A DNA stretch of 64,000 nt from CAZMNY01 sp964635375. GTDB lineage: Bacteria > Planctomycetota > Planctomycetia > Pirellulales > Pirellulaceae. How positions within the stretch are numbered: the first letter of the stretch is position 1; each line of letters begins with the position of its first letter. The translations under genes and the position numbers were made by a program. The stretch covers positions 55,969 through 119,968 of the forward strand of contig CAZWOU010000002.1 in NCBI GenBank assembly GCA_964635375.1, given 5' to 3'. The notes under the pieces were generated by a model that saw only the letters and a program-made list of their open reading frames with translations, had not been told where the DNA came from and made no database searches. Of the stretch, positions 46,559-56,665 are shown piece by piece.

Positions 46559-47059
46559 GTTTTCTGTTCCGGCGATCGAAGCAACGGCGAACGGCCTGTG
46601 CGCGTCACGAATTCTGCCTCCAGGCAGACCCCCACAAAGTTGGATGACGTTGCGGCGGGATGTCACGCGCCTCGCCTTCTTAATAACGGGCCGTTTGTTC
46701 GGATGTCCACTCCGGAGTTGCCGGTCGTCGCGTAAGTCCTTTCGGGCTAGTTAGTTGCGGCGATTGTTTTGACCGGCGTGGGCCAGCGGAGCGGAAGCCC
46801 GCGAGGAAGAAGTCTCTCCACGCTCGGCTTTCCCTTCGCACCTAGCACCGATTCGCCTGCGGCGCGCCCGGCCGAAAGGGCGTCAGTTCATTGCTATTCC
46901 TATGGCGACCTATATTTGCCAAAGTGGATCGGCATAGTTTGAGACATTGCCTAGTCAGCCTTCCACTCAACAAGCTCGGCACTCGATTCGCGGAGAGAAA
47001 ACCGTTGGCGTCGTTTGTGCCGACTGTATCGGTAAACCGCACGACCTGGGAAGGAAACG
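46559..47059. other. Intergenic region between the sigma factor and the sugar nucleotidyltransferase
   Basis: About 500 bases with no credible gene, lying upstream of both divergent genes. A small hairpin CTGCCT-CC-AGGCAG is at 46613-46626, 55-68 bases before the sigma factor start. Promoters for both directions are expected here but I cannot pin boxes. Confidence 0.5.
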
Positions 47060-48484
47060 ATGGATCAGTTGATGATGACAAGACCGGATGAGATTGGCCC
47101 AATTTCAACAATGGGCAAACGGTATCTTGAGGGCGATCTCCGTCAGGATGCGCTGAGCGAAGCCATTCGGCCCAGCAACGAAGGCGACATTGCCGACGTG
47201 CGGTCGCTCTGCGACGACGACGTGAAGCGCTGGCGGGTGGAAGCGTCCGGCGTGCTTCGTCGAGGCGAGGTCGTATTTGGTTTGCTCGCCGCTGGAGCGA
47301 GTAGTCGGATGGACACGAGCAAACTTCCGCAGGCCGCCCGAGAGTTGCTTGCCAAATCAGGACGGGACTGTGTGCCGCAAAGCAAGGCGCTAGTCCCTGT
47401 CGTCGAGAACCGGGACCGAGTCTATACGTTTCTTGATCTGTTCATGCACAATGTTCAGCGGTTTGCCGAAGCGACGAATTCAGGTCCCAAGAGTCTGCTA
47501 TTCGTGAGCGAGACGAATGAGAGTGAGATTAGCGAACATCTCAAAACTCAGTTTGGCGACCAAGAAGAACTGCTCGGAGGCCTACACAAGGTCGTGCAGC
47601 GAATGGAGCCTCAAATTGTCGCCACGCTGGAGGAGGCGAGTCGCCGTCGAGACAATTTCGACGATCAGCTTGCCTGGGAGCAGGCGTGTCGATTGTCCGA
47701 GTCCTTCGCTGGACGTCAACTAAACGTCCCCAAACCAGCGGGGCACGGCGAGTTCCTTCATCAGCTTATCGCCTCCGGCAAAGCGGCGGAGCTGATCGAC
47801 CAAGGCGTGCGTTACCTAAGCGTACGGAATATCGACAATGTGCCCGCTGTTCTCGACGATACGTGGCTGGCCTTGATCGGGTATATGGAAGCAAACGACG
47901 TCAGTTTTCTTGTCGAAGTCTCTCAGCGAGACAACAAACAAAAAGGCGGAGCGCTGATTCAAGAGCGGGGCCGCTGGCGGCTGGCCGAGGATCCCTCGTT
48001 CGCCGGGTCAAAATACAAAGCGACGGATTCCTTCTACATCAACAATGCAGTCGCCATCATACGCTTGGATTACCTGTTCCCGATCTACCAGACGACTGAG
48101 GTCGAGTTGATTGAGGCTTGGCGAGCGGGAGATTCAGCTCAGCTGGCAGCGATTGCCGAGCGAGGCCGCCGGCGTTTTCCGACGATTATCGAGGCCAAAC
48201 CGGTCACGTTGAGCGAGCACGTCGTGGCTGCGATTACGCCGGAAACTAACATGTGGGAGTCGACGGCAATCACGGCGGACGACGTCGAGATTCACGCGTT
48301 TGGCGTCTACTCGGAAACTGACGCTGGCAAAGGCATCGAGCATCTCGAGGAGGCGGAACAGGCCGAGAGGGCCAACCGAGTTCGTTTTGCACCCATTAAG
48401 AAATGGGAGGACTATACGGATCCCGCCAAGCAGGCGATCGTTCGTCACGTGGCCGATCGAATACTTAACCGACCTTTGCTTTGA
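47060..48484 (+). CDS. UDPGP-type sugar-1-phosphate uridylyltransferase
   Basis: A 474-residue protein of the UDP-sugar/UDP-N-acetylhexosamine pyrophosphorylase superfamily. Visible motifs: VVFGLLAAGASSRMDTSKL (71-89; the family's LxGGxGTR loop is changed to LAAGASSRM), SKALVPVVENRD (Lys binding UTP), GHGEFLHQLI, LSVRNIDNVPAV (the DNxxA-type sugar-UTP site), and an SFYINNAVAIIRLDYLFP region. It probably makes UDP-glucose, UDP-GlcNAc or a related sugar; which one is not clear from the altered loop. ATG at 47060 has a gaagg ribosome site before it. Confidence 0.8.
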   Translation: MDQLMMTRPDEIGPISTMGKRYLEGDLRQDALSEAIRPSNEGDIADVRSLCDDDVKRWRVEASGVLRRGEVVFGLLAAGASSRMDTSKLPQAARELLAKSGRDCVPQSKALVPVVENRDRVYTFLDLFMHNVQRFAEATNSGPKSLLFVSETNESEISEHLKTQFGDQEELLGGLHKVVQRMEPQIVATLEEASRRRDNFDDQLAWEQACRLSESFAGRQLNVPKPAGHGEFLHQLIASGKAAELIDQGVRYLSVRNIDNVPAVLDDTWLALIGYMEANDVSFLVEVSQRDNKQKGGALIQERGRWRLAEDPSFAGSKYKATDSFYINNAVAIIRLDYLFPIYQTTEVELIEAWRAGDSAQLAAIAERGRRRFPTIIEAKPVTLSEHVVAAITPETNMWESTAITADDVEIHAFGVYSETDAGKGIEHLEEAEQAERANRVRFAPIKKWEDYTDPAKQAIVRHVADRILNRPLL

Positions 48485-48629
48485 TCTGCGGCCAAGTAGA
48501 CGGAGCGTCGCGAACACGCCGTTCGTGTTGGCCGCTTGCAATCGGCCCGAGTTGTTAGGAAGATGCAGAATACATCGCGCGAGTTGTCTCGGCGGTGCCA
48601 TTTCAACCGAGTGTTGCGGGAGAGTACCA

Positions 48630-49001
48630 ATGTCGTTGAGCGAACGAGTCAAGCAAGACTCGCTCGAAGCCCAGCAGATTACGCGCAAGTTCTTTGTGGT
48701 GGGTTTGGACTTCTCCCGCGATAGCCTCGCTGAGCTCGACGAGCTTGCAGACACTATTGAAATCTCTATGCGAGGCGGGGCGAATCCGGAAAACGTGGCT
48801 CTTCTCGTTCGCGTTTGGGGGGCCTATGTCGGTGAGGTCTTGGCTCGCGAGGGTGACGGCCAATGGGTCGAAGCGGATAATGAACACGGCGCGGCGCTCG
48901 TCGCGTCTGTAGGAACTGTTTCGCCGCACGACCGAGTTCGCCTACGGATTACAGCCGGCAGCGAGCACAGCCTGGTTGCTTTTGCCGAAACCCTCAAGTA
49001 G
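48630..49001 (+). CDS. Conserved-looking small protein, unknown function
   Basis: A 123-residue protein without signal or membrane segment. It starts MSLSERVKQDSLEAQQITRK and has a compact mixed helix-strand build ending RLRITAGSEHSLVAFAETLK. The middle part LARVWGAYVGEVLAREGDG-like (VRVWGAYVGEVLAREGDGQ) looks like a conserved core but matches no family I recognise. GGGAGAG precedes the ATG. It follows the nucleotidyltransferase by 145 bases on the same strand. Confidence 0.6.
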   Translation: MSLSERVKQDSLEAQQITRKFFVVGLDFSRDSLAELDELADTIEISMRGGANPENVALLVRVWGAYVGEVLAREGDGQWVEADNEHGAALVASVGTVSPHDRVRLRITAGSEHSLVAFAETLK

Positions 49002-49050
49002 ATCCGGCTCGGACCCGTAGTACATAGTGTGATTTGGCGTCAGCGATTTG

Positions 49051-49080
49051 GCGCCAGGTCTTGGCGCCAGGTCTTGGCGC
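49051..49080. repeat. Short period-13 tandem repeat
   Basis: gcgccaggtcttg repeats at 49051-49063 and 49064-49076 with a partial third copy to 49080, in the gap before the multihaem cytochrome gene. Function unknown; possibly just replication slippage. Confidence 0.6.
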
Positions 49081-49212
49081 AGGCTCGCGAGCGTTGTCGC
49101 GAGATTGCATTTGACGGGCCCCGCTTGGCGACGCCAGAACCATTCGGACTGGTCTGGCGTATAGTGGAAGAATTGACCCGAAGACCCGAAAACCAGATAG
49201 TCGATCGAGAAA

Positions 49213-51320
49213 ATGCCCGACAACAGAACGCCCAATGCAGATGAACTCGCTGAACGGCGCCGCACCTTGGTGGTTGGCGCCGTCATGCTGTTCGGAATCG
49301 TCAGCGTAGGCGTGGCCGTGATCTTCTTCATGGTTGGATTCCCACGTCTGGACTGGGGACGGACCGAACCGCGGCGCCGGGTCACCCATGTTTCGCGAAA
49401 TGCTCCACCCTCGGACTATGTGGGAAGTCAGAAGTGCACGAAATGCCACGCGGAGATTGCCCAGAAGTACGCCGCTTCGGCAAAATCGAAATCGCTTCAG
49501 ACCATTCATGAAGCGTCGGTGATCGAGGACTATGACGCCGAGCCCGTCAAGATTGGCTCAGCTTCCTATCGAGCCGAACGCGACGAGAAGGGCGACGTGT
49601 ATCATCACGAGTATTTCAGCGACGTGTACGATCAAAGCGAGTCGATTGAGTATGCCATTGGATCGGGGAAGCGAGAGCGGGCGTACTTGCTGGAGCGATC
49701 TGGCGTACTCTATCAATCACCGTTCATTTGGACGGTGGAGTCTTCGTCTTGGCATTTAATTGCTGAATCGAGCCAGGCCGAGAATCCGCGTTTTCAGACG
49801 CGCGTTACGGACGACTGTCTCCGCTGCCATGGCGGCACTGCGCGTTCGCAAAAGCCAGGCTCAAATCGGTATGAGACTCCGATCTTCCTGGAGACCGCGA
49901 TTGGTTGCGAGCAATGCCACGGACCTGGAGGTCGGCATGTGGCAAAGCAGGAGAAGCAGGCCGCCGCTCGCCAGCCGAATGAAGCTGGAACGCCGAATGA
50001 AGCTGGAACGCCGAATGAANNNNNNNNNNNNNNNNNNNNNNNNNNNNNNNNNNNNNNNNNNNNNNNNNNNNNNNNNNNNNNNNNNNNNNNNNNNNNNNNN
50101 NNNNNNNNNNNNNNNNNNNGCCGAATGAAGCTGGAACGCCGAATGAAGCTGGAACGCCGAATGAAACGGGGGCGGCGGATGACACCATCGTCAACCCATC
50201 GCGACTTGGCTCGCGCCGCCGCGAACATCTATGCGCTAGTTGTCACTTGCACGGCGCCGCCACGGTGGCGCGGTCCGGTTCGAGCTTGCTTGATTTTCGC
50301 CCCGGCATGTTGCTCGACGATGTGTTCGCGGTGTTGGCGCCAACGCCAGAGAACGATCTGGAATTCCGCTTGGCGAGTCATGTGCAGCAATTGCGAGGCA
50401 GTCCATGCTATCTCAAGAGCGACGGCGCTATGAATTGCAGCTCGTGCCACGATGCGCATGGCGAGCCCAGCAAAGAACAGCGGCTCGCCTTCTTCATGAA
50501 CAAGTGCATGAGGTGTCACGAAGACAAGGGCTGCTTGCTTTCCGAGTCAAAGCGGCAAGCCGGCGCCTCGCAGGGCTCCTGCCTCGAGTGCCACATGCCG
50601 GAAATTCCCGGCAACGTCACCTCGCATTTGACGCGAACAGACCACCGAATTCGCCGCCACGCGAAAGTGTCTTTGGACCCCGCGACGATGGATGTTGGAA
50701 TGAATCGTTGGAGACCCTTCGATCACGGAGATGAACGGCTGCCAACCGAAGAGAACCGTCGCGCGATGACGCTTGCTATGATGCAGCGGGCCATTGGGGC
50801 CAAGGACCTTAATCTGGCCCAGAGAACCATGCAACATCTGTTGCCTGACAGTGCGGATATCTCCAAGGAAATCGATGCGATCGGCAACGATGTTCCCACG
50901 CTAGTGGTCGTCGGAGAAGTCTTCGCGATGGCAAATAGCGGGGAGCTGGCCGAGTTGGTTTGGAAACGGATCCTCGAACTCGACCCTGACCACGAAGCAA
51001 GTCTAGCTTGGATGACGGTCGCCAGCTTCGAGAAAGGGAGCGCGCCTGATGTGCTCAAATACGCGAATCGCTTGCTGAAGGTCAACCCGAGCATCGCTGC
51101 CGCCCACACTCGCCGCGCGCTGGCCCTTGATGTTGTTGGAAAAAGCGACGAGGCTGTTGAGGCTGCGAAGCGAGCCCTGCGTCTGGATCCGACGCTGATT
51201 CGTGTACGCGATTGGCTGCAGAGTACGTATAAAGAAGCGGGCGATGAGGAAGCGGCCGCCAGACAAGCGAAACTGGTCCAACAGCTCAAGGACGCCGGCT
51301 TTGTCGAGGTGCCACAGTAA
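49213..51320 (+). CDS. Membrane-anchored seven-haem c-type cytochrome with TPR tail
   Basis: One gene spanning a 100-N gap. N-terminal membrane anchor (VVGAVMLFGIVSVGVAVIFF), then three haem motifs: CTKCH (49435), CLRCH (49816) and CEQCH (49906). After the gap: CASCH (50232), CSSCH (near 50437), CMRCH (near 50507) and CLECH (near 50582), seven in all. Residues after about 50760 form TPR-like helices to the end. Joining needs the repeated EAGTPN codons on both sides of the gap, which are in the same phase. It is probably a periplasmic electron-transfer protein of the cytochrome c554/DmsE-like multihaem class. Partners unknown. Confidence 0.88.
49975..50156. repeat. 18-bp coding tandem repeat (EAGTPN) around the assembly gap
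   Basis: Units of ccgaatgaagctggaacg occur twice before the N run (49975-49992, 49993-50010, plus a partial third) and twice after it (50121-50138, 50139-50156). The encoded hexapeptide Pro-Asn-Glu-Ala-Gly-Thr repeats in one frame on both sides. The assembler probably stopped here because the array was too long or collapsed, so its real length is unknown. Confidence 0.85.
50020..50119. other. Assembly gap (100 N) in the cytochrome gene
   Basis: One hundred N inside the EAGTPN repeat. It shifts the apparent frame, but the sequence on each side is in the same phase relative to the repeat unit. The number of missing units is unknown. Confidence 0.95.
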
Positions 51321-51325
51321 CCCGT

Positions 51326-51363
51326 TCAACGACAACCCAGTCAACGACAACCCAGTCAACGAC
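51326..51363. repeat. Period-15 tandem repeat after the cytochrome gene
   Basis: tcaacgacaacccag repeats almost exactly 2.5 times just after the cytochrome stop codon (51318-51320). It lies outside coding sequence and before the MutS-like gene. Confidence 0.6.
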
Positions 51364-51430
51364 GAAATAGCACGGGCCGCGATTCGCTCTTGATCGTGGG
51401 CGACTTGCCACTCCCGCACAGCTAGTCAAA

Positions 51431-53179
51431 ATGAACTCAGCCTTGCCCGCCGCAGAAGAGTACCGAGACCGAGTTGAGCGAACGCGCGAGGAGGCGTGGC
51501 GGCAGGCGAGACGTTTGCGAACCTTGGTCAGGTCCAAACGTTGGGTCTTGTTTGCGGTGATCGGCTACGCTGTCTTCGATCCCACTGTTGTTGTGGTTCT
51601 CGTACCCCTGGCGCTCAGCCTGATACCGATCACCATTCTGCAGGCCCACATGTCTCGGCGGCTTCACCAGCGACGGCTGGCAGTCGCACACTTCGAACGC
51701 GTCCTGCTAAGAATCGACGGCGGTTGGATCGGCGATGGGGATTCGGGCGAGCAGTACCGGCGAGACGACGATCTGTTCGCGGACGACTTGGACGTTTTTG
51801 GGCGGGGCTCGTTGTTTCAGTTCCTTTCGACGGCGCGCACAGAGGTTGGATATCGGCGATTGGCCGAGTGGCTTCAAGAACCGACGAAACCTGATCTTAT
51901 TCGGGAGAGGCAGAATTCGATCCGTGAGCTGAGTGGCGAGATCGACTTTCAAGCTTGCTTGGCCTCGGTCTCGCTGGAACGCTCGAAGTTCAAACCCCAA
52001 GCCGTCCTCCGCGGGGCCGAAGCGCCCGTCTTGTTTCCCGACCCCTTTTCCCGAATCCTCGGTGCTGCCATCGCATATGCGCTCGTGGTGACAACGGCGG
52101 CTTGGCTGTTCTTTGGGATCAGCGAGCTGTTGTTGATCGGAGTCGCGGCGATTGAGTTGTCTTTCTATTTCTGTTTCCGGCACTCGGTCCTGCGGGCGAG
52201 TCGAGATGTTTACTACGCGACGTTGACAATCAACTTCCTCGCCCGCGTTGGAGCAGCGCTTCCTCAGCGGTCTTTTCAATCTCCGCAGCTCAGCGCAATC
52301 TGCGCATCGTTTTCGACGGGGCGCAGCGCTCCGTTTCGACGCCTGCTGTCGGCGTACGGTGTCGTGGGGCAATTCCCGCTCTTGTTTTCGCTGTTATGCC
52401 AAGCGTTCCCGGCAGCCGAACGATGGCGAATACGAATCGGAGGGGAGGCTGTTCGCCGCTTGAATTGCCTCGGCGAATTGGAGGCGTTGGCCAGCCTTTC
52501 GCAATACGCATTCGAGCAAGGGGATGGTGTTTTTCCGGAGATTGTTTGCGACGATGTCGTGCTCGAAGCCACAGCGCTGGGGCATCCTCTGATCGACGCC
52601 GGGCAGCGTGTGACCAACGACGTCAAGCTGGGCGGCGACCTGCGATTGTTGCTCGTCAGCGGCTCGAACATGTCGGGCAAGAGCACGATGTTGCGGACGA
52701 TCGGCATCAACGCCGTGCTGGCGCTCGCCGGTGCGCCGGTGTGCGCCGCGAAAATGCGAATCTCACCTTTTGCGATTGGTACAGCGATGCGTTTTCAGGA
52801 TTCGCTGGAGCGTCGCACATCGCACTTCTTCGCGGTGATTGAACGCCTTGGAGCGGTGATGGAGTTGCTCAAAGACGGGCAGCGACCGCTGCTGTTCCTG
52901 ATCGACGAAATCCTCCAAGGAACCAATTCCCATGACCGGCTATTAGGCGCCGAAGCATTGCTCGCTAAACTCGTCGACGGTGGCGCGATTGGACTCGCCA
53001 CAACCCACGATCTGGAGCTCACGAACATGGTCGATCGGCTCGGTAAGCGAGCCCAAAACGTCCATTTCGTCGATAAGGTCGTTGATGGAGAAATTCGCTT
53101 CGACTACCTCATGCAGCCAAGTGTCGTCAGAACCAGCAACGCCCTACTCTTAATGCGAAAGATGGGGCTCGACGTGTGA
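51431..53179 (+). CDS. Membrane-anchored MutS-family ATPase
   Basis: A 582-residue protein with the C-terminal MutS ATPase (domain V) only: Walker A GSNMSGKST at about 411-419, the DEILQGTNSHDR signature with Walker B near 489 and THDLEL afterwards. Instead of mismatch-recognition domains it has membrane segments (about 38-70 and 210-245) with a helical core between. This membrane-bound MutS-like class is found in planctomycetes and others, and its role is not settled; it is not MutS1 or MutS2. Possible function in membrane stress or DNA processing is unknown. Confidence 0.85.
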   Translation: MNSALPAAEEYRDRVERTREEAWRQARRLRTLVRSKRWVLFAVIGYAVFDPTVVVVLVPLALSLIPITILQAHMSRRLHQRRLAVAHFERVLLRIDGGWIGDGDSGEQYRRDDDLFADDLDVFGRGSLFQFLSTARTEVGYRRLAEWLQEPTKPDLIRERQNSIRELSGEIDFQACLASVSLERSKFKPQAVLRGAEAPVLFPDPFSRILGAAIAYALVVTTAAWLFFGISELLLIGVAAIELSFYFCFRHSVLRASRDVYYATLTINFLARVGAALPQRSFQSPQLSAICASFSTGRSAPFRRLLSAYGVVGQFPLLFSLLCQAFPAAERWRIRIGGEAVRRLNCLGELEALASLSQYAFEQGDGVFPEIVCDDVVLEATALGHPLIDAGQRVTNDVKLGGDLRLLLVSGSNMSGKSTMLRTIGINAVLALAGAPVCAAKMRISPFAIGTAMRFQDSLERRTSHFFAVIERLGAVMELLKDGQRPLLFLIDEILQGTNSHDRLLGAEALLAKLVDGGAIGLATTHDLELTNMVDRLGKRAQNVHFVDKVVDGEIRFDYLMQPSVVRTSNALLLMRKMGLDV

Positions 53180-53195
53180 CCGAGACGTTTGGTGT

Positions 53196-53981
53196 TCACG
53201 GTTGGTTCTCAAGATGATTGCCGAAAGCGGCTTGCAGGGCTTCGATGCCTCGGCGCATGGTGATCACGTCGTTGCCGAGGGTCGGCATCAGGCAGCCGGA
53301 TTCGACCGCGCGATCAGCGAAGGCTGCATCGGGAGCGACGCAGCCCCAGGCCTTGCCGTGATCGCGGCAGGCCTTGGCAACTCGATCGATGGCCTCCCAG
53401 AGTTTGTCGCTGTGGAATTCGCCCACGACGCCCAGCGCGAGGGAAAGGTCGGCGGGGCCGATGAACAACATGTCAACGCCCGGCAAGGCGGCGATCTCAT
53501 TGGCGTCTTCGATCGAGCCGAGCGTTTCGATTTGGATGCCGACAAAGTTGTCTCGATTTGACTCGACGACGAAATTTGCAGGTGGGTTGTGCGAATAGCG
53601 GCCATCGCGACCGCCGGTGTTGAGGCCTCGCACGCCTTGGGGGGAAAACTTGCACCAGGATACGAACTCTCGAGCTTGCTCGGTGGTGTGAATCTGGGCC
53701 GCCATCACGCCGCCGGCGCCGGCTTCCAGACATTGGGTGACGGTCCAATAGCCGATGGGCGGGATGCGAACAAAGGTGTCAAAGTTGTTGGCCCTGGCGG
53801 CGATCGAGGCGTTGATGATTTGCTCCGTCGTCAACGCGACATGCTCGCCGTCGAGCCAGAAGCCGGCGTATCCGCCAGCGAGCGCGAACATGTCGATCAG
53901 GACCGGATGCGGGATTCGGCCGAGGGCAAACAGGGGAGTCAATTCGTTCTCGGCCAATCGCTGTTTGAAGGTGCGGAACAT
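53196..53981 (-). CDS. HpcH/HpaI-type class II aldolase
   Basis: A 261-residue barrel of the HpcH/HpaI aldolase family. Metal ligands are the Glu in QIETLGSIEDANEI and the Asp in GPADLSLALG. Catalytic Arg (VRIPPIGYW) and the substrate phosphate-like loop GAGGVMAAQIHTTEQ follow the family plan. These enzymes cleave 2-keto-3-deoxy sugars or 4-hydroxy-2-oxo acids into pyruvate and an aldehyde. It converges with the MutS-like gene, 16 bases from stop to stop, and may serve acid-sugar degradation. Confidence 0.88.
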   Translation of the reverse strand: MFRTFKQRLAENELTPLFALGRIPHPVLIDMFALAGGYAGFWLDGEHVALTTEQIINASIAARANNFDTFVRIPPIGYWTVTQCLEAGAGGVMAAQIHTTEQAREFVSWCKFSPQGVRGLNTGGRDGRYSHNPPANFVVESNRDNFVGIQIETLGSIEDANEIAALPGVDMLFIGPADLSLALGVVGEFHSDKLWEAIDRVAKACRDHGKAWGCVAPDAAFADRAVESGCLMPTLGNDVITMRRGIEALQAAFGNHLENQP

Positions 53982-54100
53982 GCAGTGGGTGTCCAGTTTT
54001 CTTGTGTCGCTCGCGGGCGTTCGCGACGTGGCTCGCCCCGTACTCCAGCCCGACTTCCGTAGAATAACAAGCGACGATGAGGGTTAGTTTTGAACGATAC

Positions 54101-55030
54101 TCAAGAACCAACTCGCCGGATCAGCGAGTGGGTGTGGCGGGTTTTTGGCTTGACGATTTCCCAGCTTGCAGACTTGGCGAACCGCGATGCTTGCTGGCTA
54201 ATACTCTCCATGTTAGCGGCGTTGCGATGGACGAACAGCATGTGCCGGAGGACGAGCGGGTCGGTCTTGGTTGTTTCGATTGCACTCAGCATGCAAGGCG
54301 AAGCGCCCATCCAGCCGTCTTCGCGAACGTGCCATCGCGTCGGTTGACCTGGATTGGAAGGATGGTCTAGGTACGTTACGCCCTCCGTTCCGCCGCCTCG
54401 CACGGGGCCGCTGTAGTCCATCCATCGGGATGGTTTTCCGAATATCGCTCGCTCACCCGTGGCTCCGTCGCTATTGGTGAGGACGCCTGAGCCAAAGAAC
54501 TCGGCGATTCGCTTCGCCACGCGAACCGCGAAGAACCCAAAGTTCGTCTTCTGAAACTCGAGAGAATCTGAGGTTGGCGTGAAGCGAGACTGCACTTCCA
54601 TCGTCCATTGCCCCTCGTCGAGCGGAGCGACTGCGACCACCAGTTCCTGCTCGAGCAAAGGGCGCGGTTCATGCCCGTCGCGCCAGGCGAGACGGGCGCC
54701 CATTACGGCCTGTTCGTCGCTATCTTGGTAGGCGAGCCACTCGGTTTGCTCAATTCTCGCGAGCGAGGTGTTACTCCAGAAATCAATGCCCAGCACTTTG
54801 TTGTGTGCGAACCAAACACTTTGGTGGTGGTCGTGATTTGGCGCCCCCGGATGGCCCATGCGAGTCAGCGATTCCCCGGATGGCCCGTTCAGTGGGAAAA
54901 AGAAAGGCCGAGGGTGCGCGGCGGAAAATACCCATCGCGTTACCTCGAGCCCGTCGATCTGGAAAGAGGCCCGCTGGTCGGGGAGGGGCACGATCTGACA
55001 GCGTGGAAAGTCGGGCGTAGGCGGCGCCAT
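54101..55030 (-). CDS. PmoA-like (DUF6807) family protein
   Basis: A 309-residue protein of the PmoA/DUF6807 type. The conserved HHQSVWFAHNKVLGIDFWSN block is followed by several beta strands (WTMEVQSRFTPTSDSLEFQK) and the GGTEGVTYLDHPSNPG loop. Despite the PmoA name it is unrelated to methane monooxygenase; such proteins occur in sugar-degradation clusters of planctomycetes with unknown activity. No signal peptide is present. AGGAG lies seven bases before the ATG at 55030; an in-frame TTG further up is not needed. Confidence 0.8.
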   Translation of the reverse strand: MAPPTPDFPRCQIVPLPDQRASFQIDGLEVTRWVFSAAHPRPFFFPLNGPSGESLTRMGHPGAPNHDHHQSVWFAHNKVLGIDFWSNTSLARIEQTEWLAYQDSDEQAVMGARLAWRDGHEPRPLLEQELVVAVAPLDEGQWTMEVQSRFTPTSDSLEFQKTNFGFFAVRVAKRIAEFFGSGVLTNSDGATGERAIFGKPSRWMDYSGPVRGGGTEGVTYLDHPSNPGQPTRWHVREDGWMGASPCMLSAIETTKTDPLVLRHMLFVHRNAANMESISQQASRFAKSASWEIVKPKTRHTHSLIRRVGS

Positions 55031-55400
55031 GGCGGGCTCCTGGGTCGAGGCGGTCGGCTGCCCAAAGGAATGCCTCAAGCCACCCACTGCTGGTGGAATG
55101 CTGCTGGGACGCCCAACCTGCCAGTCGCTCAAGTGGGAAGCGTGATTTTCCCATGGCCGAGTGGCGACGGCAACCGTCGTCCGGCTCCGCGCAAGGCAGT
55201 TTTTTCAACTTGCCTACAACCCCCAAGGCGGATACGGTGATGGGTTGCAAGAGCAGTGTCGAAGGATTGTGAGCGGAGTTGGATTCTTGGCGTGATCGCG
55301 CAGTCGTTCGACTGCCTGCTAAGACGGCGACCGGACCACTCACACAACATCTTCCTGGCGTCGCAAGCCGAGTTGGACGGCGAACAAGAGAGAGTGGACC
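55031..55400. other. Divergent intergenic region before the WD40-like gene
   Basis: 370 bases without a gene. It holds two short dyads: CGACGG-CAA-CCGTCG at 55165-55179 and the 16-bp near-palindrome GCAGTCG-TT-CGACTGC at 55300-55315, about 85 bases before the WD40-like start. Either may be regulatory but there is no further evidence. Confidence 0.5.
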
Positions 55401-56009
55401 ATGACCATCACGTTTAGCTGTGCCGGATGTGGAGATGGATTCTCCGTACCCGACTCCATGGCGGGATCAAGAGCTTCTTGCAACAAGTGTGGAGCTGTGT
55501 TGCAAGTGCCCGCAACCGGCGCTCAAATGGCGGCGTCGCTTTCGCCCGTCGCCAGCCCTGGCCAGGGTGCAGCCCGCCAGACCGCGGGCGACCAAACCAA
55601 CCCCTTGATCGACCCAAGCTACCGCGGCGCGGCTGAACCAACCTCATCGGCATCCGCGGGCGCGACTTGGATGTATGGATCGCTCGGCGCAGTTGCCTCG
55701 ATGCTTGGCCTAATGGTCTTGATCATATTTCTAACCGGCGGCTCGTCTCGTAGTCGCGTCATTGCTGGCGGCCCGCGCGCCAACTCGGCGGCAAACGTTC
55801 CGGAAACCAAGACGCCAGCGACTGCTTCAACGGCAGGCGCCAGCGGCGCGCCATCCGGTTCTGCTGGATCGTCAGGCGAGGACGTGGCAAAACCGACAGC
55901 CGTCGAGTCTGCCACCGACAGTAGCACGCGGGTTGATCCGCCGACTCCGACCGGCAGCGCCCAGCGGCGACAGCTCGTCTGCGGCGACTGGGGGCGTCTG
56001 GAATGTTGA
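55401..56009 (+). pseudogene. 5' part of a zinc-ribbon/WD40-like gene, broken by frameshifts
   Basis: Begins with a zinc ribbon (Cys7, Cys10, Cys27, Cys30; MTITFSCAGCGDGFSVPDS), then one membrane helix (AVASMLGLMVLIIFLTGG) and a Ser/Thr/Pro-rich linker. The true frame changes near 55955-55970: the next frame reads APSGDSSSAATGGVWNVEP and continues YKSGRLSVTIPDGAEVVFP until about 56140. Without the shift the frame ends early at 56007-56009. Confidence 0.6.
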
Positions 56010-56071
56010 ACCTGACCCGCCAGTTCTGCCGGTCGAATACAAGTCGGGACGTCTGAGCGTGACGATTCCGG

Positions 56072-56638
56072 ATGGAGCGGAAGTCGTCTTTCCGCGGGCT
56101 GAAAGCAACTTCGTCGTGGCCCAACTCGATAGTCTGGGCAACCACGTTTTCACCGGATGGGAAAGAGCTTGCCGCTCTTTTCAACTTCGACAACGGATCC
56201 CATCTGATCATTTGGGACATGGAGACGGGTCGGCCGCTGGTGGACGCCGAGTACGATCAACAGATCTCAACCTTCTTCCGCTCTGACGACGCGCCTGTGC
56301 TCACTTGGGCGCCAGATAAGTCCTCCATCCTGATTGCGCGTGAGTACATCATGGATGCCGAGACGGGAAAGCAAGTTTGGAAGTTGCCCAAAGCCGATTC
56401 AAACCCAGTCAAGATGATTCGCCCATTCGAGTTGTTGCGAGTGGTGCGCGACTCCTCCAACCGAAAACAGACGCTCGCCACGGCGCAATTGCCTCGGCGG
56501 GAAATCGACAAGATCGTCGCGGAAGTACGCAGCGGCGGCGTTGCGATCGATGCGGGTTTGCCGAGTCTCACCACAGCTGAATTAATCAGCGCTGTGCCGA
56601 AATCGCACCCAACGAGCTCGCCCACTTGGTCCGTCTAG
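56072..56638 (+). pseudogene. Middle part of the WD40-like gene, in a third frame
   Basis: The coherent sequence begins after a second shift near a run of four T at about 56143: TTFSPDGKELAALFNFDNG, then HLIIWDMETGRPLVD and TWAPDKSSILIAREY, the typical WD40-like blades. It ends at an in-frame TAG (56636-56638); the same frame continues directly beyond it into the 3' part. The first 24 codons of this open frame are probably not used. Confidence 0.55.
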
Positions 56639-56665
56639 CCAGACGTCCTCGCGAAGAACCCGCGA

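Noticed and set aside
49975..50156. CRISPR-like array
   Set aside because: The 18-bp units follow each other without spacers and are in a coding frame (EAGTPN), so it is a protein tandem repeat.
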